Positions 1 through 8,241 of a stretch of DNA of 64,000 nt are shown in pieces. The DNA is from Streptomyces sp. NBC_01304 (GTDB lineage: Bacteria > Actinomycetota > Actinomycetes > Streptomycetales > Streptomycetaceae). The notes under the pieces were generated by a model. It saw nothing but the letters and a program-made list of their open reading frames with translations. It did not search any database and was not told where the DNA came from. Positions within the stretch are counted from its first letter, which is position 1. Every line of letters starts with the position of its first letter. The translations under genes and the position numbers were made by a program. The stretch covers positions 4,898,001 to 4,962,000 of the forward strand of contig NZ_CP109055.1 in assembly GCF_035975855.1 (NCBI RefSeq). Reading direction: 5' to 3'.

Positions 1-87
1 AAGCCCAACTGCCCCGCATCTTATGCCTGCCGGTCTGTGATCTGCGACACGGGGTACGACAACGCCTTTGTGATCTCCACCACCTGA
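1..87 (+). CDS. 3' end of a possible ORF entering from upstream (unrecognised)
   Basis: An open frame runs from the window edge to a TGA at 85-87 and gives a 28-residue tail with three cysteines (CPASYAC, then VICDTGY). I do not recognise it. The Ser/Thr/Cys-rich end could belong to a small secreted or ribosomally made peptide, but the start is outside the window and a 28-codon open frame is expected by chance. Confidence 0.2.
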   Translation, partial: KPNCPASYACRSVICDTGYDNAFVISTT

Positions 88-745
88 CGAACGATCATGA
101 AGTCGGATGAGCGGTGATCTTCATACGCGAAGCTCCGAGGTGGTCACCAAAGGTGACATCTTTGCCAGTTACCCCTGGTAGAAGGCGTGCGGCACTATCA
201 AGGAGTGGCAGCTGCAAGCAAATTGGCGCCGCTCGGCGGGTGCTGCTAGAGGGCCTCGCGGGCGACGACTTTCGTACGTCGGGACGAGGGGGGTCGGGCA
301 CTCGCGGACCGGAGCGGGCGGTGGCCGAAGAGGGGTCGGCGGCGGCAGATGTGCGCACGCGTTCACGAGCGGATGACCTTGTGGAGCACTTCGGCTGCCC
401 CGGCCGCCACGCTCCTTCCACGCCGACCGCCGCACTCCTTCCGCACCGACCGCCGCATTTCGGTTGCCTCGGTCTCCATTCCGTGACCTGTACGTGACCT
501 GCGCCACTCCATTCGGGCGCCTCATTCGACGGGCTTGGCCACCGACCTCAACCGGTGGTAGGTCACCGGCAAATCGGACGTATCCCAGAAAACCCGTGAT
601 CATGGCGCTGATGGCTGCTGTCCGTATTGACCGTTACGGCGTCAATAAGGGCCGACGCGCCCGGGATTCACACAGGATCTCGACAACTGTGGCGCAGCAC
701 ACGTTTCTTGAAGGGAACCCGCATGCCCTGCTAGCAGTTGTTCCC
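88..745. other. Long non-coding leader upstream of the NlpC/P60 gene
   Basis: No convincing gene is visible on either strand. The open frames here lack ribosome-binding sites and Streptomyces-like codon use. The stretch is less GC-rich than its surroundings in places (about 590-720) and probably contains the promoter and a long 5' leader of the cell-wall hydrolase gene. Actinobacterial genes of this hydrolase class often have a c-di-AMP riboswitch in the leader. I could not align the known conserved blocks here, so I do not call one. Confidence 0.4.
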
Positions 746-1546
746 ATGTCCCACACCGCTCACATACCCAGCCACCGGAAGCCCCGCCCGCAGCGCACCA
801 CGAAGCTGCGCGCCGGAGTTGCCGGTGGCGTCCTCAGCACCCTCGCGGTGGCCGGCACCACCGGAGCTGCCCACGCGGCCGAGCCGGTGACCGAGACCAT
901 CGAAATGCCCACGCTCACCACGGAGCTGGCGACGAAGGTCGCCGCCACGGCGGACGCCACCCAGCAGGCCGCCGACACCTACCAGCTGCAGGCCGAGCAG
1001 GACGCCGCAGCCGCGCAGGCCGCCAAGGACGCCAAGAAGGCCAAGGCGAAGGCCGAGGCCAAGGAGAAGGCCGAGAAGGCCGCCAAGAAGCGCGCCGCCG
1101 AGGAGCGGGCCGCCCGCTCCGCCGAGCGCACGACGCTCAGCGCCTCCGGCTCCTCCGCCTCCGCCTCCGCACAGTCGGTCGCCCCGGCCAGCGGCAGCGT
1201 CGGCACGGTCATCAGCTTCCTCAAGGCGCAGCTCGGCGACGCCTACGTGATGGGCGCCTCCGGCCCCAACGCGTGGGACTGCTCCAGCCTGGTGCAGGCC
1301 GCGTTCAAGCAGGCGGGCGTGGACCTTCCGCGCGTCTCGCAGGACCAGTCGGTCGCCGGCACCCCGGTCTCGCTGTCCAACGTCCAGGTCGGCGACATCC
1401 TTTACTGGGGTGGCGCGGGCTCCGCGTACCACGTCGGTGTCTACGTCGGCAACGGCCAGTACCTGGACGCCGCGAACCCCTCCAAGGGCGTCGTGATCCA
1501 GGACCTGTCGGGCTACCCCGCCTCCGGCGCCGTGCGCGTTCTCTGA
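746..1546 (+). CDS. Secreted NlpC/P60 cell-wall endopeptidase
   Basis: A 266-residue secreted peptidoglycan hydrolase. NlpC/P60 enzymes cut peptide stems of the cell wall. The N-terminus has a basic stretch followed by a hydrophobic segment ending in AHA, a signal peptide cleaved near residue 44. Residues 60-130 are rich in Ala, Lys and Glu and look like a charged coiled coil. The C-terminal 110 residues are the catalytic domain, with the nucleophile in AWDCSSL (Cys179), the histidine in YHVGVYVG (His229) and a third polar residue in LDAANPS. I chose ATG 746 because it begins directly before the signal sequence; no strong ribosome-binding site is visible. It is a single gene after a long leader and is followed by a strong terminator. 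The family is clear; the exact bond cut is not. Confidence 0.88.
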   Translation: MSHTAHIPSHRKPRPQRTTKLRAGVAGGVLSTLAVAGTTGAAHAAEPVTETIEMPTLTTELATKVAATADATQQAADTYQLQAEQDAAAAQAAKDAKKAKAKAEAKEKAEKAAKKRAAEERAARSAERTTLSASGSSASASAQSVAPASGSVGTVISFLKAQLGDAYVMGASGPNAWDCSSLVQAAFKQAGVDLPRVSQDQSVAGTPVSLSNVQVGDILYWGGAGSAYHVGVYVGNGQYLDAANPSKGVVIQDLSGYPASGAVRVL

Positions 1547-1565
1547 CGCACCGCCGCCAACGGCT

Positions 1566-1603
1566 CATGGGCCGCTGCTCCCTCGGGGGAGCAGCGGCCC
1601 ATG
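1566..1603. terminator. Bidirectional terminator hairpin
   Basis: A perfect 17-bp inverted repeat (1566-1582 with 1587-1603) with a 4-base loop lies between the convergent NlpC/P60 and cupin genes and can serve both. Confidence 0.85.
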
Positions 1604-1611
1604 CCGTTTCC

Positions 1612-1974
1612 TCAGGCCCCGCTCACGGCCGCCCGGGTCAGCGGGCCGCCCGCGTCGCCGGTGTTGAGGGTCCCGGCAGGCTCCAGGAGCAGGATCGAGG
1701 TCTCCTCCTCGGCGAGGGGACAGTGCTCGACGCCCTTCGGGACGACGTACAGCTCACCGGGGCCCAGCTCCACGTCCCCGTCGCGGAGCTGGATGGTGAG
1801 GCGGCCCGCGACGACGAGGAAGAGCTCGTCGGTGTCCTCGTGGCGGTGCCAGACGAACTCGCCCTCGAGCTTGGCGACTTTGACCTCGTAGTCGTTCACG
1901 GTGGCGATCGTGCGCTGGGCGAAGTGCTCGGTGACCTGGGCCAGCTGCTCTGCGACATTCACGGCGTTGTTCAT
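1612..1974 (-). CDS. Cupin-domain protein
   Basis: A 120-residue single-domain cupin. The metal-binding motif 1 is seen as WHRHEDTDELFLVVAG (about residues 39-54), and motif 2 as PGELYVVPKGVEHCP. Small cupins of this kind bind a metal and a small ligand or act as isomerases or dioxygenases; the substrate cannot be read from the sequence. I placed the start at ATG 1972-1974 (MNNAVNV); longer in-frame starts would run into the divergent regulator. It is transcribed divergently from an AraC regulator whose start is 50 bp away, so the regulator may control it. Confidence 0.8.
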   Translation of the reverse strand: MNNAVNVAEQLAQVTEHFAQRTIATVNDYEVKVAKLEGEFVWHRHEDTDELFLVVAGRLTIQLRDGDVELGPGELYVVPKGVEHCPLAEEETSILLLEPAGTLNTGDAGGPLTRAAVSGA

Positions 1975-2023
1975 GAAGTGAGCGTGCCGCGCGGGCATGG
2001 TCTTCTTCTTGTACGTTCCTGGC

Positions 2024-2875
2024 ATGGGCAGCGCTCGGGACAGCAACAGCACCCGGGTCAGCGCCTGGCAGCCGCGGGTCGCGGGCATCGCCGAGGTGTT
2101 CCACGCCCACTTCACCGACCACGCCTACCCGGTGCACACCCATGACACCTGGGACCTGATGATCCTGGACGACGGATCGGTGGACTTCGGCGTCGACCGG
2201 CACCGGCACGGCGCCGCGAGCACCGGCTCGTCCTCCGGCTCGGTGATCCTGCTGCCGCCCGGCGTCCCGCACGACGGAAGGACCGTGCACGCCGGCGGCT
2301 TCCGCAAGCGCGTCCTGTACCTCGACACGAGCGTGGTCCCCGCCCACCTCACCGGTGCGGCCGTCGACACCCCCGTGCACGGCGACCCGCTGCTGCACCA
2401 CCGCATCCGGAGGCTGCACACGGCGCTCGCGACGGCCGGGGACGAGTTCGAGGCCGAGGCACGGCTCGTTCTCGTACGAGAGAGGCTCCTGGGGCATCTC
2501 ACGGCGGCGCCCGGACCGCGCGAGCAGGGGCGCCGGGAGGCCTCCCGACTGGCGGCCGCCCTGCGGGAGTTGCTGGATGCCCGGATATCTGCCGGAATAT
2601 CCCTGAGTGAGGCGGGGACGCTGCTGCACGCCGACCCGACCCATCTGATCCGCAGCTTCCGGCAGACGTACGGCCTGCCTCCGCACAGCTACCTCACCGG
2701 CCGCCGCATCGACCTCGCCCGGCGGCTGCTGCTCACAGGAATGCGCCCGGCCGCAGTCGCCACCGAAGTGGGCTTCTACGACCAGGCGCACCTGAACCGG
2801 CACTTCACCCGGTACGTGGGCACCACGCCCACCCGGTACGTCAGGCCTTCGGGGCCACCTTCGAAAGGCCGTTGA
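2024..2875 (+). CDS. AraC-family regulator with N-terminal cupin-type sensor
   Basis: A 283-residue transcription factor. The N-terminal half is a cupin-like effector domain: HAHFTDHAYPVHTHDTWDL, then LLPPGVPHDGR near residue 85. The C-terminal 100 residues carry two helix-turn-helix units, ending with the typical GFYDQAHLNRHFTRYVGTTP. I chose ATG 2024; ATG 1997 is in frame upstream but would crowd the divergent cupin promoter. The last 35 bp overlap the end of the convergent flavoprotein gene. It probably controls the divergent cupin gene. Confidence 0.85.
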   Translation: MGSARDSNSTRVSAWQPRVAGIAEVFHAHFTDHAYPVHTHDTWDLMILDDGSVDFGVDRHRHGAASTGSSSGSVILLPPGVPHDGRTVHAGGFRKRVLYLDTSVVPAHLTGAAVDTPVHGDPLLHHRIRRLHTALATAGDEFEAEARLVLVRERLLGHLTAAPGPREQGRREASRLAAALRELLDARISAGISLSEAGTLLHADPTHLIRSFRQTYGLPPHSYLTGRRIDLARRLLLTGMRPAAVATEVGFYDQAHLNRHFTRYVGTTPTRYVRPSGPPSKGR

Positions 2876-4139
2876 TGATCCGGTCCATCGCGTCCCCGCC
2901 CGTCGGGTCCGTCAGGTTGGCCAGCATCTTCAGCGTGAACTTCATCAGCATCGGGTGGGTGAGACCGCGCTGCGTCGCGATCTTCATGATCTTCGGGTTG
3001 CCGATGACCTTCACGAAGGCACGGCCGAGCGTGTAGTAACCGCCGTACGTGTCCTTGAGGACCTTCGGGTAGCGCTGCAGCGCCAACTCCCGCTGGGCGG
3101 GCGTCTGGCGGGCCGCCGCCTGGACGATCACATCTGCGGCGATCTGTCCGGATTCCATGGCGTACGCGATGCCCTCGCCGTTGAACGGGTTCACCATGCC
3201 GCCCGCGTCACCGACCAGGAGCAGGCCCTTGGTGTAGTGCGGCTGGCGGTTGAAGGCCATCGGCAGGGCCGCGCCGCGGATCGGCATCGTCATGTTGTCC
3301 GGGGTGTAGCCCCAGTCCTCGGGCATGGACGCGCACCAGGCCTTCAGGACCTCGCGCCAGTCCAGCTCCTTGAAGGCGGCGGAGGAGTCGAGGATGCCGA
3401 GCCCGACGTTGGACGTGCCGTCGCCCATGCCGAAGATCCAGCCGTAGCCGGGCAGCAGCCGGTCCTGGGCGCCGCGGCGGTCCCACAGCTCCAGCCAGGA
3501 CTCCAGGTAGTCGTCGTCGTGCCGCGGGGACTTGAAGTACGTCCGTACGGCGACGCCCATGGGGCGGTCGTCGCGGCGGTGCAGACCCATCGCGAGCGAC
3601 AGGCGGGTGGAGTTGCCGTCCGCGGCGACCACCAGCGGCGCGTGGAAGGTGACCGGGGTCTTCTCCTCGCCGAGCTTGGCGTGCACACCGGTGATGCGGC
3701 CCGTGCGGTCGTCGACGATCGGGGCGCCGACGTTGCAGCGCTCGTGCAGCCGGGCGCCCGCCTTCTGCGCCTGGCGGGCCAGCTGCTCGTCGAAGTCGTC
3801 GCGCTTGCGGACGAGTCCGTAGTCCGGGAACGAGGCGAGGTCCGGCCAGTCGAGCTGGAGCCGGACGCCACCACCGATGATGCGCAGGCCCTTGTTCCGG
3901 AGCCAGCCGGCCTCTTCGGAGATGTCGATGCCCATGGACACCAACTGCTTGGTGGCCCTCGGCGTGAGCCCGTCACCGCAGACCTTCTCCCTGGGGAAGG
4001 CGGTCTTCTCGAGGAGCAGGACGTCGAGTCCGGCCTTCGCCAAGTAGTACGCGGTCGTGGAGCCGGCCGGGCCGGCCCCGACGACGATCACGTCCGCCGT
4101 CTGGGCCGTGTTGGTGGCGGGGGGCTGCAGCTCGGTCAC
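2841..4139 (-). CDS. Geranylgeranyl-reductase family FAD-dependent oxidoreductase (MenJ-like candidate)
   Basis: A 432-residue flavoprotein. It has the FAD dinucleotide fold DVIVVGAGPAGSTTAYYLAK near the N-terminus, the KVCGDGL motif of the geranylgeranyl reductase family about residue 50, and the second FAD motif LLVGDAGGMVNPFNGEG around residue 300. In actinobacteria, enzymes of this family saturate isoprenoid chains; MenJ does this on menaquinone. It is near menG, so reduction of the menaquinone tail is a reasonable inference. I placed the start at GTG 4139, preceded by GGGGAG at a good distance; an ATG 13 codons upstream is possible but has no such site. Reduction of other isoprenoids cannot be excluded. 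Confidence 0.8.
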   Translation of the reverse strand: MTELQPPATNTAQTADVIVVGAGPAGSTTAYYLAKAGLDVLLLEKTAFPREKVCGDGLTPRATKQLVSMGIDISEEAGWLRNKGLRIIGGGVRLQLDWPDLASFPDYGLVRKRDDFDEQLARQAQKAGARLHERCNVGAPIVDDRTGRITGVHAKLGEEKTPVTFHAPLVVAADGNSTRLSLAMGLHRRDDRPMGVAVRTYFKSPRHDDDYLESWLELWDRRGAQDRLLPGYGWIFGMGDGTSNVGLGILDSSAAFKELDWREVLKAWCASMPEDWGYTPDNMTMPIRGAALPMAFNRQPHYTKGLLLVGDAGGMVNPFNGEGIAYAMESGQIAADVIVQAAARQTPAQRELALQRYPKVLKDTYGGYYTLGRAFVKVIGNPKIMKIATQRGLTHPMLMKFTLKMLANLTDPTGGDAMDRIINGLSKVAPKA

Positions 4140-4240
4140 GGCGGGTTCTCCCCTGGGCGTAAGAATTTTGCGTGTCAAGCGCGCTGGACACGTGCAGTCT
4201 ATGGGGGCGTACTGATCACAGAACTGAAGGGCTGCCCCGC

Positions 4241-4756
4241 ATGACCCCTCCGCGTAATGAGACGGCTCCTGTCATCCGGCTGCGCGTCCCCACCGAAGAG
4301 GACGCCTACGCCTGGCACGAGGTCTTCAACGACCCGGAGGTCATGGAATTCCACGGCGGCAAGGCGGCCGAGCTCTCCTTCTACGAGGAGCTGACCGCCC
4401 GGCAGCGCAAGCACGACGCCGAGTTGGGCTTCTGCTTCTGGACCGTCCTGGACGAGGACGACCAGGTGCTCGGCTTCGTGGGCGCCCAGCCCTGGCCGCA
4501 CGAGACGGGCCCGGTCGGCGAGATCGAGATCGGCTGGCGGCTCGCCCGCGCGGCCTGGGGCCGGGGCATCGCCACGACGGCGGCCCGGATGACCCTTGAG
4601 CGGGTGCGCGCGGCCGGGGTGTCGAACGTGGTCGCGATGGTCAACGCCCGCAACGAGCGGTCGATCGCGGTGATCCAGCGGCTCGGCATGGAGCTGGCCG
4701 AGCGCTTCACGACGTCGGGCGGGCTCGAGGGGCACCGGTACACGCTGGTGCTGTAG
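4241..4756 (+). CDS. GNAT-family N-acetyltransferase (RimJ/RimL-like)
   Basis: A 171-residue acetyl-CoA-dependent acetyltransferase. The acetyl-CoA binding signature appears as ARAAWGRGIATTAARMTLE around residue 105, followed by the conserved ARNERSIAVIQRLGME typical of RimJ/RimL-like members. ATG 4241 has a short AAGGGCTG-type site ahead. It is divergent from the flavoprotein gene with about 100 bp between them. The acceptor substrate is unknown. Confidence 0.82.
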   Translation: MTPPRNETAPVIRLRVPTEEDAYAWHEVFNDPEVMEFHGGKAAELSFYEELTARQRKHDAELGFCFWTVLDEDDQVLGFVGAQPWPHETGPVGEIEIGWRLARAAWGRGIATTAARMTLERVRAAGVSNVVAMVNARNERSIAVIQRLGMELAERFTTSGGLEGHRYTLVL

Positions 4757-4858
4757 CGGCCCCAACCTCCTTGTCCCCCAAGCCGGTTGAGTTCTGACCG
4801 GGCGCTTCCGGGCACGCCACGGGCCGTCTACGCTTCCGGTACGGCTGGGGGTGACGCA

Positions 4859-5215
4859 TTGCCCAGGAAACCACCCAAGGCACCCGAGGTGCGGGTCCCG
4901 AAACTGGTCGGCCTGATGGCCGAGGACGCACGCGAAGAGGCATCGCTGCACGGCTTGGTGCTCGAGGCGCCGAGCCGCCCCGACTTCCTCGATCTGATCA
5001 CCGATTACGTCGTACGTCAGATACCGCTGCCCGGCGCCGAGGTCCCCTGGGGCTCGCCCGTCGTCGTCTGGTTCGACTTCGGCGAGGGTGAGGGCGAGGG
5101 CGGGGCCGGGGTGCGCGAGCCCCGGACGCCGAAGCCGCCGAGCGGCGGGATGCGGCGGGAGATCCCCGAACCTGAACCCGGGGCGAGCGGGGAGTGGGTC
5201 ATTCCGGCGCACTGA
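4859..5215 (+). CDS. PASTA-domain protein
   Basis: About 118 residues, with one PASTA domain covering roughly residues 12-80: EVRVPKLVGLMAEDAREEA, then YVVRQIPLPGAEVPWGSPVVVW. PASTA domains usually bind peptidoglycan fragments or beta-lactams in wall-sensing kinases, but here there is no kinase, signal peptide or membrane segment, so the protein appears cytosolic. The tail is Pro/Gly/Glu rich and looks disordered. I chose TTG 4859, preceded by GGGGGTGA; ATG 4787 is possible but has a poorer context. It ends directly at the triple hairpin repeat. Confidence 0.7.
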   Translation: MPRKPPKAPEVRVPKLVGLMAEDAREEASLHGLVLEAPSRPDFLDLITDYVVRQIPLPGAEVPWGSPVVVWFDFGEGEGEGGAGVREPRTPKPPSGGMRREIPEPEPGASGEWVIPAH

Positions 5216-5286
5216 TCCGGGGACGTACCCCTCCAGAGATCCGGGGACGTACCCCCCAGAGATCCGGGGACGTACCCCCCCCCAGA
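5214..5286. repeat. Three tandem copies of a 23-26 bp hairpin repeat
   Basis: The unit GATCCGGGGACGTACCCC plus a C-rich tail and AGA occurs three times head to tail (about 5214-5237, 5238-5260, 5261-5286). Each copy can fold as GGGG-ACGTA-CCCC. The array fills the whole gap between the convergent PASTA and glutaminase genes, where a terminator would be expected. Confidence 0.9.
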
Positions 5287-5288
5287 GG

Positions 5289-6218
5289 TCAGAAGACCGA
5301 GAGGCCGGTCAGCGTCGTGAAGCGGTCGAGCGCCGCCACGCCCGCCACCGAGTTGCCGCGCTCGTCGAGGCCCGGGCTCCACACGGCCAGGGTGCAGCGG
5401 CCCGGCACCACCGCGATGATGCCGCCGCCGACGCCGCTCTTGCCGGGCAGGCCGACGCGGTACGCGAAGTCGCCCGCGGCGTCGTAGGTGCCGCAGGTCA
5501 TCATCACCGCGTTGATCTGCTTGGCCTCGCTGCGGGTCAGCAGCCTGCTGCCGTCGGCCAGCAGGCCGTGGCGGGCCAGGAACCCGGTGGCCAGGGCGAG
5601 ATCGGCGCAGCTCAGCACGGTCGAGCACTGCCGGAAGTAGTGGTCCAGGAGCCTCGGGACCGGGCCGCGGATCCGGCCGTACGACGCCATGAAGTGGGCC
5701 AGCGCGGCGTTGCGGTCGCCGTTCGCGGTCTCGGAGCGGGCCACTTCCTCGTCGAAGCCGACCTCACAGTTGCCGGTCTCGGCGCGCAGGAACTCCAGGA
5801 GCGTGCCGGCCGCGTCGCCGGTCAGGGCCTGCAGACGGTCGGTGACGGCGAGGGCGCCCGCGTTGATGAACGGATTGCGCGGAATCCCGTTCTCGTACTC
5901 CAACTGCACCAGGGAGTTGAAGGGGTTGCCGGAGGGTTCGCGGCCGACGTGCTCCCAGAGCGCGGCACCGTCCCTGGCGAGGACCAGGGCCAGCGTGAAG
6001 ACCTTCGTGACGGACTGCGCGGAGAACGGGGTCTGCCACTCCCCCACCCCGTACACCTTGCCGTCGAGGTCGGCGATGGCCATGCCGAAGCGGTGCGGGT
6101 CGATGCCGGCGAGGGCCGGGATGTAGTCGGCGGAGCGGCCGCGGCCGGGGAGCGCGGCGATCTCCTCGGCGATCTGGTCCAGTACGTCCTGGTAGTTCAG
6201 GTCCGGCACCAGGCTCAC
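5289..6218 (-). CDS. glsA: Glutaminase
   Basis: A 309-residue serine-dependent glutaminase (glutamine to glutamate plus ammonia). The catalytic SxxK motif is seen as SAQSVTKVF near residue 65. Other family blocks are NGIPRNPFINAGALA, the tyrosine-containing ASYGRIRG region, and the C-terminal SGVGGGIIAVVPGRC. Length and blocks match the bacterial GlsA family. The start is taken as GTG 6218, only a few bases after the menG stop, so the two are probably one transcript. No signal peptide, hence cytosolic. Confidence 0.9.
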   Translation of the reverse strand: MSLVPDLNYQDVLDQIAEEIAALPGRGRSADYIPALAGIDPHRFGMAIADLDGKVYGVGEWQTPFSAQSVTKVFTLALVLARDGAALWEHVGREPSGNPFNSLVQLEYENGIPRNPFINAGALAVTDRLQALTGDAAGTLLEFLRAETGNCEVGFDEEVARSETANGDRNAALAHFMASYGRIRGPVPRLLDHYFRQCSTVLSCADLALATGFLARHGLLADGSRLLTRSEAKQINAVMMTCGTYDAAGDFAYRVGLPGKSGVGGGIIAVVPGRCTLAVWSPGLDERGNSVAGVAALDRFTTLTGLSVF

Positions 6219-6222
6219 CCGG

Positions 6223-6924
6223 CTACGCCTTGAAGCCGCGGTGCAGCGCGACCACACCGCCGGTGAGGTTGCGCCAGGCGACCTTGTCCCAGCCGGCGCC
6301 CTGAAGACGCTTGGCGAGCGCGGGCTGGTCGGGCCACTCGCGGATCGACTCGGCGAGATAGACGTACGCGTCCGGGTTCGAGGACACCGCGCGGGCGACC
6401 GGCGGCAGCGCGCGCATCAGGTACTCGGTGTAGACCGTGCGGAACGGGGTCCAGGTGGGCTGGCTGAACTCGCAGATGACGACGCGGCCGCCGGGCTTGG
6501 TGACGCGGTACAGCTCGCGCAGGGCCTGGTCCGTCTCCTGTACGTTCCGCAGGCCGAAGGAGATCGTGACCGCGTCGAAGACGTTGTCCTGGAAGGGCAG
6601 CTTCGTCGCGTCGCCCGCGGTGAGCGGGAGGTGCGGGTTGCGCTTCTTGCCGACCTGGAGCATGCCGAGCGAGAAGTCGCAGGGGACGACGTACGCGCCC
6701 GCCTGGGCGAAGGGGAGGCTCGACGTCGCGGTGCCTGCGGCGAGGTCGAGGATCTTCTGCGCCGGGCGCGCGTCGACCGCCCTCGCGACCTCCTTGCGCC
6801 AGAGGCGGGCCTGGCCGAGGCTCAGCACGTCGTTGGTGACGTCGTACTTCTCGGCGACGCCGTCGAACATCTCGGCGACTTCGTGGGGCTGCTTGTCCAA
6901 GGATGCGCGGGTCACGGTTGCCAT
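6223..6924 (-). CDS. menG: Demethylmenaquinone methyltransferase
   Basis: A 233-residue SAM-dependent methyltransferase of the UbiE/MenG family, which performs the last methylation of menaquinone. The SAM site is [16 protein letters not shown] (about residues 58-73). The family blocks [37 protein letters not shown] and CEFSQPTW are all present. Length matches the actinobacterial enzyme. The other menaquinone genes in the window (mqnA, mqnC, mqnE, mqnP, mqnL) belong to the futalosine route, so this methylates the product of that route. Confidence 0.95.
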   Translation of the reverse strand: MATVTRASLDKQPHEVAEMFDGVAEKYDVTNDVLSLGQARLWRKEVARAVDARPAQKILDLAAGTATSSLPFAQAGAYVVPCDFSLGMLQVGKKRNPHLPLTAGDATKLPFQDNVFDAVTISFGLRNVQETDQALRELYRVTKPGGRVVICEFSQPTWTPFRTVYTEYLMRALPPVARAVSSNPDAYVYLAESIREWPDQPALAKRLQGAGWDKVAWRNLTGGVVALHRGFKA

Positions 6925-6988
6925 TCTGGCAGGGCATGGGGCGGTGCCCCTGGTTGCCCCCTGGTGTGGCGGGACGCTGTGAGGGCGC

Positions 6989-7159
6989 TCACGGCTTCTT
7001 GAGGGAGCGGAGGAGCTGGGCGAGGCTCTCCGGGGTGGTGGTCAGGCTGGATTTGGGGGTGTCGCTTTCGCGGAGGTGGATGGTGGCGTGGGTGGTCGCG
7101 AGTTCGAGGCAGGCGTTGCCGTCGCCGCCACCGGAAAAGCTCGACTTCTGCCAGTTCAT
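6989..7159 (-). CDS. DUF397 small protein
   Basis: A 56-residue protein starting [18 protein letters not shown], the diagnostic start of DUF397, and ending in a leucine-rich helix ([13 protein letters not shown]). DUF397 proteins occur in large numbers in Streptomyces next to XRE/DUF5753 regulators, which they partner. Here the start lies 8 bp after the regulator stop codon, in one operon. Confidence 0.92.
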   Translation of the reverse strand: MNWQKSSFSGGGDGNACLELATTHATIHLRESDTPKSSLTTTPESLAQLLRSLKKP

Positions 7160-7167
7160 CGCTTACC

Positions 7168-8019
7168 TCAATGTTCCTTGGCCATGTGGTGGATGAAATC
7201 CCGTGACCGCTCGGGGGTGAGCGACACTTCCTCCAGCCTATGGAAAAGTGTTCGAAAGCGGGCCAGTTGGGCCTCGGAATCAAGGAACGCCGTGCCATGG
7301 GGCGCATCTCGCAGGACGGTGTCCAGCCGAGGGATCACGCCGCCCATGTGCACCATGGCACTGCTGGAACCGGCGAAACCGTCCAGGTCGTAGGGGATGA
7401 CCCGAACCGTCACATGCTCCGCCGTGGAGAGTTCGAGGATGCGGGTGAGTTGAGTGCGGTAAGCAGTGCGGTCGCCGACTCGGAATCGCAGGGCTGATTC
7501 GTGGATCAGGGTCTCGTACGGGATCGGATTCTCACCCTCGATGACGGTACGGCGACGCATGCGGTGGCCGACGCGAGGTTCCAGTTCGCTGGCCGGAAGT
7601 TCGGGGACCCGGAACGAGAAGAGCGCGCGAGCGTAGTCCTCTGTCTGGAGCAGCCCTGGCACCTGGAGGAAATCCACATCACGCCGCCACGTCGCATGCC
7701 ACTCCAGCTCGGACAGGTCCAGGAAGGGTGCGGGCAGCACCCCTCGGTACTCCTCCCACCAGCCACGAGTCCGGTCCGTCGCCATCGTCACGAGCGCATC
7801 GATCAGCGCCCCGTCCGTGCAGGTGTAGTGGGAGGCGAGTCGGCGTACTCGCTCCTCACTGACACCTGCGAGGCCGAACTCGATCTGACTCATCTGGGCG
7901 GAACTCGCTCCGAGCAACGCTGCGGCCTCGGTCGCCTTCAGGCCTGCGGCATCCCGAAGTCTGCGTAGTTCAGCGCCCAGACGGACCTGCCGTGCCGTCG
8001 GGTGTCGCCTGATGGGCAT
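7168..8019 (-). CDS. XRE-family regulator with DUF5753 domain
   Basis: A 283-residue transcription factor. Residues 12-70 are a lambda-repressor-type helix-turn-helix (LGAELRRLRDAAGLKATEAA, then MSQIEFGLAGVSEERVRR). The rest is a DUF5753 sensor domain, recognisable from the WWEEYRGVLP block, the VPGLLQTEDYARALF block and the C-terminal FDSEAQLARFRTLFHRLEE-like region. It is co-transcribed with the DUF397 gene and divergent from an ATP-binding protein gene. This three-gene arrangement is recurrent in Streptomyces and resembles known developmental regulators such as WhiJ-type systems. Confidence 0.92.
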   Translation of the reverse strand: MPIRRHPTARQVRLGAELRRLRDAAGLKATEAAALLGASSAQMSQIEFGLAGVSEERVRRLASHYTCTDGALIDALVTMATDRTRGWWEEYRGVLPAPFLDLSELEWHATWRRDVDFLQVPGLLQTEDYARALFSFRVPELPASELEPRVGHRMRRRTVIEGENPIPYETLIHESALRFRVGDRTAYRTQLTRILELSTAEHVTVRVIPYDLDGFAGSSSAMVHMGGVIPRLDTVLRDAPHGTAFLDSEAQLARFRTLFHRLEEVSLTPERSRDFIHHMAKEH

Positions 8020-8241
8020 TCACCAACTCCCTTACAGAGGTGCCCCATTCGGGTGCCAGATTACGCGAACAGCTTGCGCCGTATTGAATTTTAGCCCTAC
8101 CGTCGGTGACGCGTCGCAAACGCTGCGAGACCGGGACCCCGGAAGCGCACCGCCCCGTCATGCCATGACGAAGGTGACACTGCCACCGCCCAGCCGTCCG
8201 CCGCGCGCCAACAACTCCTCCCTCACTCAACGGAGTTCGTC
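8020..8241. promoter_or_regulatory. Divergent promoter region of the XRE/ATPase pair
   Basis: A 222-bp gap between divergent genes. It has an AT-richer core (about 8060-8095, GTATTGAATTTTAGCCC) that is the best place for promoters. No clean palindromic operator is visible to me. Confidence 0.4.

Noticed and set aside
88-745. c-di-AMP riboswitch in the leader of the NlpC/P60 gene
   Set aside because: Expected for this gene type, but I could not place the conserved sequence blocks.
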